Positions 53,648-64,000 of a stretch of DNA of 64,000 nt are shown in pieces (position 1 is the stretch's first letter; every line of letters begins with the position of its first letter). The stretch spans positions 211,937 to 275,936 of the forward strand of contig JAJAGP010000866.1 of NCBI GenBank assembly GCA_025084515.1, given 5' to 3'. This DNA is from Ancistrus triradiatus. Taxonomy: Eukaryota > Chordata > Actinopteri > Siluriformes > Loricariidae. The position numbers were made by a program, and so were the translations under genes. The notes under the pieces were generated by a model that had not been told where the DNA came from, made no database searches, and was given only the letters and a program-made list of their open reading frames with translations.

Positions 53648-56600
53648 ATGGCTTCCAGCGGTGGAATTCAGATTCCCAGCCGTCTGCCTTTGTTATTGAC
53701 CCATGAAGGAGTGCTTCTGCCCGGCTCCACGGTGCGCATTAGCGTGGACTCAGCGCGGAACATGCAGCTGGTGAAGAGCAGGCTGCTGAAGGGAACCTCG
53801 CTCAAAAGCACCATTATAGGAGTCATTCCGAACACCAGAGACCCCGAGCAAGACGGCCAGGATCTTCCGGCGCTACACAGGTCAACACTGCTGCACTAGC
53901 GCTGCTTCCTAATTCCCAAACTAACTAGCAGGCTAAATTGGCTCAGAGTCGATTCCCCGATTCAAACGAGGCTTTTTCCAGAGCGAGTCGATTCTCCAAT
54001 TCCAAACGAATCTTTTGTGCATTTTAAAGCGAGCCGATGCACTTACTCAGAGTGGATTTGATTTTCACAGAAATATCCTGACAATTTATTTAAACAGTTG
54101 ATAAAAGTTCGACTATAGCCTATAATATTGTTTAATTTGAAACAAGTAACCCTGTTGTGTTTTGTTGAAAAATACGCCATATAATCAGTACGCCACATTG
54201 AGCTCCATCTTCGTTACACTACACAATTTATGCTGCAAGTTCTCATATTGACATAATGTACTTTAATGTCACATTATTTAATATAAAAGTAAGTATTTCT
54301 TACAAGAGCTGTCAGACGATTAAAACATTGGATCATCTTAAGCACAGATTCTGAGTTAATCGGGATTTTTACTGGCTCCCATTTGACCATGAAATAGTTT
54401 GTTTTTTTAGCCATTAAAATATGGTAAATGGTAAAAAACCATTTATCATTAAAAGTAGGGAGATGTAGCTCAGTGGCATGTTTGAAACCCCGGGTGCAAT
54501 CCCCGTCATCTCCATTGAGAGGTGGTGTTTGCACGGAACTGTGGTAGCCTAGTGGTTAAGGTACTGGTCTATGGATTCAGAGGTCTGGGGTTCAAATCCC
54601 AGCTCTGCCAAGCTGCCACTGTTGGATCCTTGAGCAAGCCCCTTAAGCACTTTTTGGATAATTGCTTTACCAGAACACAGATGGTGTCCATACCTGTGCA
54701 AGCCCCCTCGTTTGCCAAGTGACGGATTGTGTTTATATGATGACGCCATGCTGTCACCCAGAAATGAACAAAGCACATTTCCCTTAGACTAATAGTGCTC
54801 TAGTATGTAGAATGTAGGGAGTAGTGAATGGGAATGACAATTTAAGACACGTCCCATAACTACCAGTCCTTCAAAGGGTCAAGCTACAAAAAATCTGACT
54901 AACAGCTTTCAAAATGTTATTTGCGTTAAAAATAATAACACGTTAACACATTTGAATGTTATACTAATTAGTGTATTATACTAGTATGCTAGAATATATT
55001 ATTCATATATTATACTAATGTGTTAATAACTATTTCATGTACAAATCATGTTTCAATTTAGTTTTTAAAGCTCAGCTATTAAAATGTTCAAAAGTGCTCA
55101 GGCTACCTCCACTCGTTAATGCCGTGTTGTAAAAGCGTGGTGGCTTTACACAAACTTTTGAATCGACTCTTGGAATCGAATCCCAACCCTTTGAATCAGA
55201 TTGAGTCTGAAGCTTCTGGAATCGTACAGTACAGATCCGCTGTTAGATGATTAAGTGACGGGCTCTAGTTAACGAACATGAATGAGATGAGCAGATATAG
55301 CAGTTAAATAGGATTTAAATATAAATACTTCGTTTATCACCAAGAGAAATGATACCTTATTTAGTAAAGGTTTGTGTTTAAGGGTTTAACCAGTTTAAAA
55401 ATCTTACTGTACACGTTTTCTTAAATTAAACTCTACAGGTATCTGTACGCTGGGGTATTTAGTTTTATATTGTTTGTCAATATTGTTCTTTTTTACTGTA
55501 GAAAACCTGAACAGGTAGTGATTGAGGATGAATCTTCTGCAACAATCGGCAGACTTTAACCTTAGTGCCAAGTCCAGTTGATCGTAATTCAGGTGGGGTT
55601 GCCAGATTTTGTGTAAACGTACTCTGATTTAACCCCCTGAACCATTGATTGCTAGCCTTGGTCTAGGGATTTAAGTCGGTTGAGGTACTGGAGCCCTTTG
55701 TGAAACTGAGGAAGACCCTGATGAACTTCACAGAAAATATACATAACATGAGAATGTGTCTAAAAAGCCATTTTCGGTTAAGAAATTTGTTCTAGACATC
55801 TTAACTAGAGAAAGCTAGACAAACAAATGTTGCCATTCTTCTGAACAAGCTCGCTCATAGAACTCTCATACCAGCATTTTTCATTTGCATCCATCCTAGC
55901 CTTTGCCAGAATGAAAATGTAGATTATAGTTTTCCAAACTGTGTTCAACCTTTGCCATCAATTAGGTGATGTGCTGTCTTTATGTTGTATACATACATAC
56001 ATGTATTGTTGAACATTTCTTTTGAATAAAAACAATAATAAAAGAAATATTATACTAACCACAGTCTAGATTAACTCATGGAAAGCAATGGTTAAATAAG
56101 GCTAAAGCGATAAAATAAACAAAAGGATGTGGTATGTATAATTTATCAATACAATCATCGGTGCTTATTTAAATTATTGCAATATAATATAGATGGTCAG
56201 CCCAAGCCTAGTATACGATAGTGATGTATTTATTTATTTTTTTCCTTCGTCAGATGACCGTGTTTAATCATTGAAGACTTTTGTTGCTTTTGAAAGAAGT
56301 TAACACCATCGCTGCAGGAAACTTAAACCTAAAAATAACGTTTCTGAACATGTACATGGATGAGTTTAAAAATCGAACCTATTTTTTGTTATTCGTAGAC
56401 ATCAAAGTATGTGGACACAGTTGCCACATGGGTGTTATACTATCCAATCTGGCAACAGCTTGTACCGGTTTTGTAATCTTGTGCAAATGTTATCATTCCA
56501 GTAGACCTTGCTCTCTGCATGTCAGCATTTGCTTTTCTCTCATTTTAAATATTAGACAGGTGGATGAGAGCCAATGTCCTGCAACGCTAGGGAGGATCCC

Positions 56601-57517
56601 CATGACCCCTCAGTTAGCGTTGGAACAGTTTTGTTGTCATTTACGTACGTTAAGAAGGCTACAAAACCATACTATTCGTATAAAAGATGCCTTATAGATG
56701 CACCTGTATTTCCACTTCATTGTAAATGAGCCAATCACAGATATGACCCCAAATAATGTTTGTTTAATCGGATTAGGTAGAGGAAAAAAATTATGGAAGG
56801 AACATGTCATGTGCATTTCCTAAACAAATACCAACAGAAGTCTTAAAAATGGGCTTCTAAAACGTAATGAGCTGCTGGACTTGGCTAATTGAAAGAAAAC
56901 AAGGCCTAGACAAGAGGGTTGTCAGTTGAAAGAATGGAAGAGATTATAAAATGCCTTCAAGAAGGAAATCCAACACAGTGTGGCAAAAGGATGATGGCTG
57001 CTCCCGGTGAGCTGGGTCTCAAATTTGGGTGACCATCCCTGGCATAGTTTTTCCCAAGAGTTGATTAAATGTTAAATATCATTTCATAGGCCTGGTTGAT
57101 CAGTGAAATAATAAAACCTTCCAGTTCTACATGTTTGCTTGGATTAAATATACCAAATATCAACTTACAAGGGTCACACGAACATGGTGCTGAACCTCGG
57201 ATGGGCCTGAACATCATGGTGGGATAATCATGTGTTAATGATGATTTGTTGTTGTAGCATTGGCACGGCAGCTCTGGCGGTTCAGGTGGTGGGCAGTAAC
57301 TGGCCGAAGCCTCACTACACGCTGCTCGTCACGGGTCTGTGCCGCTTCCGTGTGGCTCAGCTGCTGAGGGAGAGACCGTTCCCCGTGGCCATGGTGGAGC
57401 AGCTGGACAGGTTGGAGCAGTACACCGAGGGAGAGCAGCTGGACGGAGAACTTGGAGAACTGGCTCAGAGGTTCTACCAGGCTGCAGTTCAGGTGAGATG
57501 TCACACGTCTGCACACA

Positions 57518-57579
<62 letters not shown>

Positions 57580-60500
57580 GTACACTACCTTGTGATGTGT
57601 GTGTTCAGTCTGTAGCTCATAATTTTAGATTGTATATATTACTGTTGTGGTACTTGAGTCCGGTCTCCGGTCCGGTCTGTATGATTAAATATAATATTAT
57701 TTATTAATATATGTCACGTATAACGAATGATCATGAATGTATAGTTAATTACAAACTAATTAAATGCTTTCCATTTTCTTCTTTTTATATTTGTATGATT
57801 AAAGAGAACCCAGTTAAACAAATGCAACACAAATATTATACTTGTCATTTATTTATTGAGGAAAATGACCCATATTACATATTATTGAGTGGCAAAAGTA
57901 TGTGAAACCTCTAGATTAGCAGTTAATTTGGAAGGTTGAAATTAGAGTCAGGTGTTTTCAACAATGGGATTGCGCCAAAATCGAGTGTGAGTGGGCACCC
58001 TCGTTTTTATTAAAGAACAGGATCTATCAAAGTCCTGCTCTTCACTACCCACGTTTTGTGAAGGTGTATCATGGCAGCGACAAAGGAGATTTCTAGTTGA
58101 TTTGATGCTCAATCAGCTGGAAAAGGTTACAAAACCCACTGTCTAAAGAGTTTGGACCTCCCCCAACACCACAGTCAGATACAGAATTTGGTTACAAAAC
58201 ATGGAGGAGATTATCAAGACCATTGTTACCCTCCCCATGAGTGGTCGCCCACCCTCAAAGATTCACTCCCAAGAGCAAGTGTGGTAATAGTTGGTGAGGT
58301 CCACAAAGGTACCCCAGGTAACTTTTAAGCAACTGAAGGGCCCTCGCACATTTGGCTAATGTTAATGTTCATATAGTCCACATTCATAAAGAACACTGAA
58401 CAACAATGGTGTGCATGGCAGGGCTGCAAGGAGAAAGCCACTGCTCTCCAAAAAGAACATTGCTGCTCGTCTGCAGTTTGCTAAAGATCATGTGGACAAG
58501 CCAGAAGGCTATTGGAAGAATGTTTTGTGGACGGATGAGACCAAAATAGAACTTTTTGCTTTAAAAGAAAAGCGTTATGTTTGGAGAAAAGAAAACACTG
58601 CATTCTGGCATAAGAACCTTATCCCATCTGTGAAACATGGTGGTGGTAGTATCATGGTTTGGGCCTGTTTTGCTGCATCTGGGCCAGGATGGCTTGCCAT
58701 CATGGATAGAACAATGAATTCTGAATTATATCAGATAATTCTAAAGGAAAATGTCAGGACATCTGTAGAATAGAACCAAAGAATGGTTAAAGAAGAATAA
58801 AGTTCATGTTTTGGAATGGCCAAGTCAAAGCCCTGACCTTAATCCAATGGAAATGTTGTGGAAGGACCAGCTAATGTGAGGAAACCCACCAACATCCACC
58901 AACATCCCGGAGCTGAAGCTGTTCTGTACGGAGGAATGGACTAAAATTCCTCCAAGCCGGTGTGCAGGACTGATCAACAGTTACAGGAAACATTTAGTTG
59001 CAGTTATGAGCATGTTGTATAGATATATTTATAATATTTATTTACTGTGTGTGTACTGTACAGTTAGTGGGGATGCTGGACATGTCTGTGCCAGTAGTGG
59101 CAAAGCTGAGACGGCTCCTCGACAGCCTGCCCCGGGAGACGCTGCCCGACGTGCTCGCCGCCATGATCCGTACCTCCAACGCAGAGAAGCTCCAGGTACT
59201 GCCAATATGGTACCACTTTGACTTTCAGTAGAGCAGAGGCATTTGTTTATGCTGCCGTTATGCAGACCTGGCTGTTGTGTGTTGATGGTAGGTGTTGAAT
59301 GCAGTAGATTTGGAGGAGCGCTTTAAGAAGACTCTCCCATTGCTCACCAGACAGATTGAGGGCCTCAGACTGCTTCAGAAGACTCGGAGACCCAAACCTG
59401 ATGATGAAAAGAGGGTGGGTAGAACTACAGTCACTGCATGCTCCCTTACTGCTTCTGGTCATGGGAGAAAAGCTTCGTCCGCTGTGGGGACGCATCAATC
59501 CCAGTTTTTATCTTCTGTTACCTGGACTCTGGGTATCGATAATGTGTAGTGGTCTGATACCAGTGCATAAGATTTTATTTAAAAACTTTGTACAGCACTG
59601 TGCAAAAGTTTTAGGACATCATTGGATTAGATATACATTGTTTTAGCAGTGGTATAATGATGTATAGTGGTGTAATTATTTCTCAGTATTAGAGTACAAC
59701 CAGAAAATATGGGAATCCAAGTTTGAAAATCTTCCTCTGGTCCGTAGTCTAGTACAGACAGTACAGCAGCTCCAGCTAAGGGGTAGCAGCGAATGGGCCT
59801 GGCCATCATCCGATACGTTTAATAAAGTCAGTATCGGCTCCGATCCTCAGGTGCTTCGTTGTCTCACAGGTGCTGATGATCCGCAAAGGCGGCGCCCTTC
59901 CTGGGAACCAGTTCTCTCTTGAGGACGAGGGTGAGGATGAGGATGGAGATGACATGGCTGTGCTGGAGAGGAAGGTGAATGAGGCGGCCATGCCTGAGCC
60001 GGCACTCCGCGTTTGCCTGAAAGAGCTCAAACGGTAGGGGATACCCAAACCTACCACCACGATCCAGCATATTGTACAGCATGAGGTGAAGACTCCGTAT
60101 GAAAGCATGTTTTGTCTGGTCAACGTTAATTTGTTAATTTGTTAATTTGCATCCATTCCTGCATTTCAGGCCTGCAGCACATTCCAAAAGAGTTGGGACG
60201 TTAAAGTATTTACCTCTGTGATGTTGTCATTTCTCCTTTTGCATTTAGTGTTTCAGCTAGGGACAGGTCAGGACTCCAGGCAGGCCAGTCTATTACCTGT
60301 ACCACCTTCTGCCTGTGTAATGAGTGCAGCATGTGGTTTTACATTGTTGACACATGCATGGACGTCCCTGGAGAAGATGTCGTCTTGAAGGCAGCTTATG
60401 TTGCTCTAAAATCTGTGTACTTTTCTGCATTAATGCTGCATCACAGAAGTGTTAATGATCTTTGCCAAGGGCCCTGACTCGACCCCATACCATGACGGAC

Positions 60501-63500
60501 CCTGGTTTTGGACTTGTTCCTCATAACAGTCTGGAAGGTTCCTTCAGTCTTTGGTCCGGACTACAAGGTGTCCATTTTTGCAAAAATATGAATGGAATAT
60601 TGATTTATCTGACCACAAGTCACCTTTCCACTGTATGATGGTCCATCCTAAGGCCTCCGAACCCTAAGAAGTCGACCTGTCACTTCTGGACATGGTTAAC
60701 ATGAGGCTTCTTTTTGGCACAGTAACGTTTTAAGTGGGATGTGTGAATGTAACTGTATTGTAGTGCTTGATAAAGTCATCTCTTGCCCATGTGATTATAT
60801 CGGCTATTGGTGGATTGTGGTTCTTGATGGATCGGAGATCACCGGTCTTCAGTTTAGGCTTGAGCCCTTGCCCTTTACACACTGAAGTTCCTTGAATCGT
60901 TTGATGATATTATGCCCTGTAGAGGGAGAAATATGTAAATCCCTTCCAGTCTTTGGAACATTGTTTTTAAATATTTTGATAAACTGGAGATCCTCACTCA
61001 TCTTTACTCCTCAAAGACTCAGCCTTTCGTGGATCCTGCTTTAGTACCAAATCATGATTATAATCACTTGTTCAAAAATACACTGCTGATTAGCTTTTTA
61101 CGTCAATTCTAGCCCTAATTTGCCCCGTCCCAACTTTTTTTTTGCAATGCGTTGCAGGCCTGGATGTTTACCAACAAATTGACCAGACAAAACATAATCT
61201 CTTGGGTTCATACTGTCTGGAATGAATAGAAGTACATGTAGGACACTGCACTTTTTTTATTTGCATATTCCATACGTCCCAATTTTTTTCTGATTTGGGG
61301 TTGTAAGTCGTCATGTTAAAAAAGGGGTTTGTTGAGGCTCTGACATTAATGTCAAAATCAAGTCGCATGTCTTTTTTGATTTTGTTGAGTCGAGTGGCAA
61401 GTCATCAAATTTTTTACTCGAGTCGTACCTGTCGAAGTCATGTGACTCGAGTGCACACCTCTGTTTATTAATATTACTTTTGTCCTTTTATGTCCTGCTT
61501 TGCCCTTGCCCATGTGATGAATAAAGGCAAAAAGAAGCATGACGCAACTAAACTCTTTTTTTGCATACTGAATCTATCTGAATTTTAATATGCTTAAATC
61601 ATTTTTCATCTTTCACCTGTAGTCTGAAGAAGATGCCCCAGTCCATGCCCGAGTACGCTCTCACCCGCAACTACCTGGAGCTCATGGTGGAGCTGCCATG
61701 GAGCAAGAACACCAAGGGTGAGGGAGTTTGGTTTTCTAGTGGGACTTCTAAAAGCATTCACAGTAACAGTTTGTGACTTGCGACGTCTCTAGTAGCAGTA
61801 AATTAATTTCCTCTGCAGTAATTTGTGAACTTGCCCCACAGCTCCAGAGAGCCCTGGTTCATTCCTAACCTCAGACTCTGTCTGTGTTTAGTTTGCATGT
61901 CCTACCCCTGTCTGTGTGGGTTCCCTCGGGGTTGTCTGGTTTCCTCCGGTGTTCAAAATTCGCGAGTTAGGTTAACTGGTCGCTCTGAACTGTCCCTAGT
62001 GTGCATGTGCCTATATAAAAGTGAGTAAAACAGTGTAGTATTATGGCAAAAAACGTCTCATTCCTTGTAGCGCTCCTGCAGTTTGTGTTGTAGCCAGAAG
62101 AGGGCAGACTTTACTACGTTTTTGGGACGGATTTAAAAGCGACGAGGGCGCTGTGGTGTTTTTGTGCTGAGGCAGTTTGATGATCCGTGATGTTGTTAAT
62201 TTCCTTTCGTAACACACATTTGGGAACATTTATAGCCTGCGAAACATTTATAGGGCTGAGAAATTTGGCAAAAATGTCATGGTACAGTGGAATTTCGGAA
62301 TTTGAACTCAAGTCGGGATCAAATGTCCCCATAAGAAGTCATGCAAATAGGATTAATCCGTTCCCGACCCCCAGATGATTGTTTTTATGCTTATATTTGT
62401 GTGTAATTAATTATTAAAAGATTGAATAACGCAAATGAATGGATTAATAATAAATACCTGAAGTAACTGAAATATAAATACATGAAATAAATGAAAATAA
62501 AGTGAAACTTTATAGCCATTGATGTGAATGCAGTTTCGGCGCCGAGACTGAGGGAGTGTCTGAAATCGCAACTGTAGATTGATAATATACATGATATAAT
62601 GTAATAATTAAATAATATATACATAATATGCCTCTGATTGTGCCGTAGCTCTTCTTCTTTTGGGTTTTGTGGTGATTGGCATACCATGTTGGTCCATTAT
62701 GGGCACCAGCTCGACTGGATTATATGCATTGTCTTTGGAAGATCATACCATTGAGTGCTTTTAGGGTGCCCATGTGCAAAGTCTGAATTTTTGTTCTAAT
62801 TTGGGGGCAAAAAAAATTGAAACTGACCATTCAATGTCTGACTTCCAACTGTAATAACATAAAAAAAAAATCGTTCTGAAGTTCAGCCAGAGCACGAATC
62901 ACTAATAGTAGCCAAAATCTGACGTTAAATATGGATTCGGTCATCTCTGTGCATTTTGTGAACAGGGCTGCCCTCGTTCGATCCCGACCTTGTGGAGTTT
63001 GCATGTTCTCTCTATGCTCACATGGGTTTACTCATGGTACTTTGGTTTCCTCCCACATCCCAAAGACATGCTTAGGTCAAATGGTCGCTCTAAAATTGGC
63101 CCGATATGCATGTGTCTGACTAGTGTCGACAGTAGATTTCCAGAGTGTGATGTGTATGCGTTCCATATTCTAGTCTGCGATTATATATCGTTATTATTTG
63201 CCCCTGCTTATCCTGATCTGGATCACAGGGGTATCCCCGGTCCTGTCCAGGAATTCACAAGGTGCAGACCAGCATGTCTTGAACTTCCACGCTCATGTTC
63301 AGCCTCCCCTCCCATATCTCATGCCTGCTTGACTCCCGACCATGCGGGAAGACTCTGCTGGGACTGGAATCCAGGTCACTGAGGTGGTGGGCACAGAACA
63401 TGGCTCATGTTCGGTCAATGATTTTATATCCTGTGAGATTCTTTCTTGTTTTGTACGTCTGTAAGGGGAGGTGTCTGAGAATATAAAGGGCTGAGCTCCA

Positions 63501-63990
63501 GCAGAAACATAAGGCGCAATCTATTATGAATGCTGTAAAGAGAATTCTGTGCCAACGTTCATTTATGGCGTGGCTATGTGTTTGTGTTTTGTGTATTATG
63601 AGGTGGTGGTGATCCATATTTCTCTGACAGAATGCCCAGATTCCGTTCAGATGTTGTTTGTTTGTCTTGGCATTGTGAAGGCTGATCTGCAATGCCTTGA
63701 AGAAATTCAAACCAGCTTGCTCTCTGTTCAGACTGCCTAGACATCCGTGCTGCCCGGGTGCAGCTGGACAACGATCACTACGCCATGGAGAAGCTGAAGA
63801 GGCGGGTGCTGGAGTACCTGGCAGTGCGCCAGCTCAAGAGCTCGCTCAAAGGCCCCATTCTGTGCTTTGTGGGGCCTCCGGGAGTGGGCAAGACCAGCGT
63901 GGGTCGCTCCATCGCCCGCACCCTGGGCAGGGAGTTTCACCGCATCGCCCTGGGAGGGGTGTGCGACCAGTCGGACATCCGCGGCCACAG
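53648..63990 (+). CDS. LONP2: LONP2, peroxisomal Lon protease 2 (first seven coding exons; 3' part outside window)
   Basis: ATP-dependent AAA+ serine protease of the peroxisome matrix, involved in quality control and processing of beta-oxidation enzymes. Exons: 53648-53880, 57258-57492, 59064-59195, 59292-59414, 59870-60033, 61623-61717, 63732-63990, running off with a donor (cacag|gtacgc) at the edge. Joined frames give about 413 residues. Seen: GIQIPSRLPLLLTHEGVLLP at the N-terminus, IGTAALAVQVVGSNWPKPHY, MLDMSVPVVAKLRRLLDSLP, LEERFKKTLPLLTRQIEGL (LON substrate-binding domain), an acidic linker (residues about 259-269, EDEGEDEDGDD), MPQSMPEYALTRNYLELMVE, and Walker A GPPGVGKT at residues 375-382. 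Walker B, the Ser-Lys dyad and the PTS1 tail lie beyond the window. Start: first in-frame ATG and matches the family length. Splicing changes codon 78 to Ser (AG|C). Identification is near certain. Confidence 0.96.
54459..54514 (+). pseudogene. Truncated tRNA-Ala-like sequence
   Basis: Acceptor stem halves ggagatg (54459-54465) and catctcc (54507-54513) pair perfectly over 7 bp. The D-arm text tagctcagtgg is followed at once by text leading to a T-arm (ccccgggtgcaatccccg), so roughly 16 bases around the anticodon arm are missing. The T-loop reads gtgcaat rather than gttcgat. Resembles metazoan tRNA-Ala with a deletion; cannot form an anticodon arm. It lies about 27 bp before a SINE in LONP2 intron 1. 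Confidence 0.7.
54541..54650 (+). mobile_element. tRNA-derived SINE, 5' part
   Basis: Head: gtggtagcctagtggttaag and ggggttcaaatcccagctct (B box ggttcaaatcc). Body: gccaagctgccactgttgga, tccttgagcaagccccttaa. The 3' part is replaced by other sequence. Confidence 0.85.
56860..57045 (+). mobile_element. Tc1-type transposase N-terminal fragment
   Basis: The text gacaagagggttgtcagttg, aaagaatggaagagattata and gaaggaaatccaacacagtg reads, with small gaps, as RLSVERMEEIIKCLQEGN followed by a short helix region ending LGLKFG. This resembles the first DNA-binding helices of Tc1-like transposases. No further domain is present. Confidence 0.55.
57519..57577. repeat. (AC)n microsatellite
   Basis: About 29 AC units starting 26 bases downstream of the LONP2 exon 2 donor (57493). 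Open frames on both strands here are repeat artefacts. Confidence 0.97.
57578..59063 (+). other. LONP2 intron 2 remainder, mostly a Tc1 copy
   Basis: After the (AC)n repeat, about 220 bp of AT-rich sequence precedes the Tc1 family A copy (57796-59010). The acceptor follows only about 50 bp later (gtgtactgtacag). Confidence 0.7.
57796..59010 (+). mobile_element. Tc1/mariner element, family A, sense; longest transposase remnant in window
   Basis: The 5' flank has cacaaatattatacttgtca and gattagcagttaatttggaa. Degraded start near 58070 (atggcagcgacaaaggagat). From 58411 to 58773 a 120-codon open frame reads AARLQFAKDHVDKPEGYWKN, LWTDETKIELFALKEKR (first catalytic Asp), FWHKNLIPSVKHGGGSIMVW and ACFAASGPGWLAIMDRTMNS. 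The segment for the second catalytic Asp is missing. A later piece reads WPSQSPDLNPMEMLW with the third acidic position, then a far 3' piece ggactgatcaacagttacag. Frameshifted and incomplete, so inactive. It is inserted in LONP2 intron 2 in the same orientation as the gene. Confidence 0.92.
59590..59720. mobile_element. Small DNA element fragment, family G
   Basis: gcactgtgcaaaagttttag, gcagtggtataatgatgtat and gagtacaaccagaaaatatg correspond to text near 49670-50015 and to 52085-52150. It lies in LONP2 intron 4. Confidence 0.55.
60034..61622 (+). other. LONP2 intron 5, mostly a Tc1-like copy
   Basis: Donor acg|gtaggg; acceptor ctttcacctgtag. A minus-strand Tc1-like copy fills 60099-61306. 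The remaining 3' part shows only AT-rich text. Confidence 0.7.
60099..61306 (-). mobile_element. Tc1/mariner-like element, family C, antisense, nearly full span, decayed
   Basis: Text order: gttttgtctggtcaacgtta, ctgcatttcaggcctgcagc, aagagttgggacg, then antisense transposase (caggactccaggcaggccag, atgcatggacgtccctggag, ttctgcattaatgctgcatc, ccataccatgacggaccctg, ctttggtccgga, gttccttgaatcgtttgatg, gagatcctcactcatcttta), then gccccgtcccaacttttttt, gttgcaggcctggatg, ccagacaaaacataatctct and tctgatttggggttg. The coding strand is interrupted repeatedly. A terminus of the same family lies at 2505-2690. Confidence 0.85.
61880..62025 (+). mobile_element. V-SINE/DANA-like core
   Basis: Contains gtttagtttgcatgtcctac, ctgtctgtgtgggttccctc, ggggttgtctggtttcctcc and actggtcgctctgaactgtc, cctagtgtgcatgtg. 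These are landmarks of the conserved centre of V-SINE/DANA-type elements. Confidence 0.7.
62965..63120 (+). mobile_element. V-SINE/DANA-like element
   Basis: A tRNA-like part may precede (gctgccctcgttcgatcccg has a B-box-like gttcgatccc). The core follows: gtggagtttgcatgttctct, gctcacatgggtttactcat, tttggtttcctcccacatcc, caaagacatgcttaggtcaa, tggtcgctctaaaattggcc. Clearer than the 61880 copy. Confidence 0.75.
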
Positions 63991-64000
63991 GTACGCACTC

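Larger units (their letters stand above)
53881..57257 (+). other. LONP2 intron 1
   Basis: Donor cacag|gtcaac; acceptor tttgttgttgtag. Contains a tRNA-Ala-like fragment (54459-54514), a SINE (54541-54640) and a Tc1-type fragment (56860-57040). The rest (54650-56850) is AT-rich; a 138-codon frame at 56281-56697 has no recognisable domain. Confidence 0.6.
61718..63731 (+). other. LONP2 intron 6 with two V-SINE-like copies
   Basis: Donor aagg|gtgagg; acceptor gctctctgttcag. Apart from the SINE cores at 61880 and 62975 the sequence is AT-rich (62390-62640) or unrecognised. Confidence 0.6.

Noticed and set aside
56281..56697. 138-codon plus-strand frame in LONP2 intron 1
   Set aside because: Contains repeat-like text and no recognisable protein family; no exon-like splice sites in phase.
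1..64000. Endogenous retrovirus or LTR element
   Set aside because: No gag/pol/env-like frames, primer-binding site or paired LTRs could be read anywhere in the window.

Overview
This window is nuclear DNA of a bony fish. It holds widely spaced, multi-exon vertebrate genes on the + strand with GT-AG introns, AATAAA polyadenylation signals and long intergenic stretches. Those stretches are packed with Tc1/mariner remnants, tRNA-derived SINEs, V-SINE/DANA-like cores and simple repeats of the teleost kind. The repeat mix fits an ostariophysan, perhaps a catfish, but that is only an impression from remembered repeat families.

Three protein genes are recognised, all on the + strand. (1) SF3B3 (splicing factor 3b subunit 3): the last nine coding exons, 3144-12422, about 454 residues of a protein of about 1217, with a 3' UTR ending near 13060. 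Upstream exons are not visible and must lie before base 1. (2) IL34 (interleukin-34): six coding exons from 40463 to 51358 encode a 207-residue secreted cytokine. A probable non-coding first exon or exons and a TATA-type promoter lie near 37811-38466, and the 3' UTR runs to a signal at 51977. (3) LONP2 (peroxisomal Lon protease 2): the first seven coding exons, 53648-63990, about 413 residues ending just after the Walker A motif. The rest lies past the window end.

Layout: 1-3143, SF3B3 intron; 3144-13060, 3' part of SF3B3; about 13.1-37.8 kb, an intergenic region of transposon fossils; within it, 29.4-31.8 kb, an unusual G-poor, degenerate telomere-like (CCCTAA-type) array with longer-period structure; 33.6-34.2 kb, a compact pogo-type inverted-repeat element that still carries an open helix-turn-helix reading frame; 37.8-52.0 kb, IL34 with very long first introns; 52.0-53.6 kb, short intergenic spacer; 53.6-64 kb, LONP2.

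The three genes do not form a pathway. SF3B3 is a core U2 snRNP splicing subunit, IL34 is a CSF1R ligand for macrophage lineages, and LONP2 is a peroxisomal AAA+ protease. SF3B3 followed by IL34 in the same orientation matches mammalian gene order; LONP2 directly downstream of IL34 does not match human order. I found no operon, phage, CRISPR, defence system or other clearly new multi-gene system. The points most worth a second look are the telomere-like array, the pogo-type element, a GC-AG intron in SF3B3 and a splice donor embedded in a (GT)n microsatellite.
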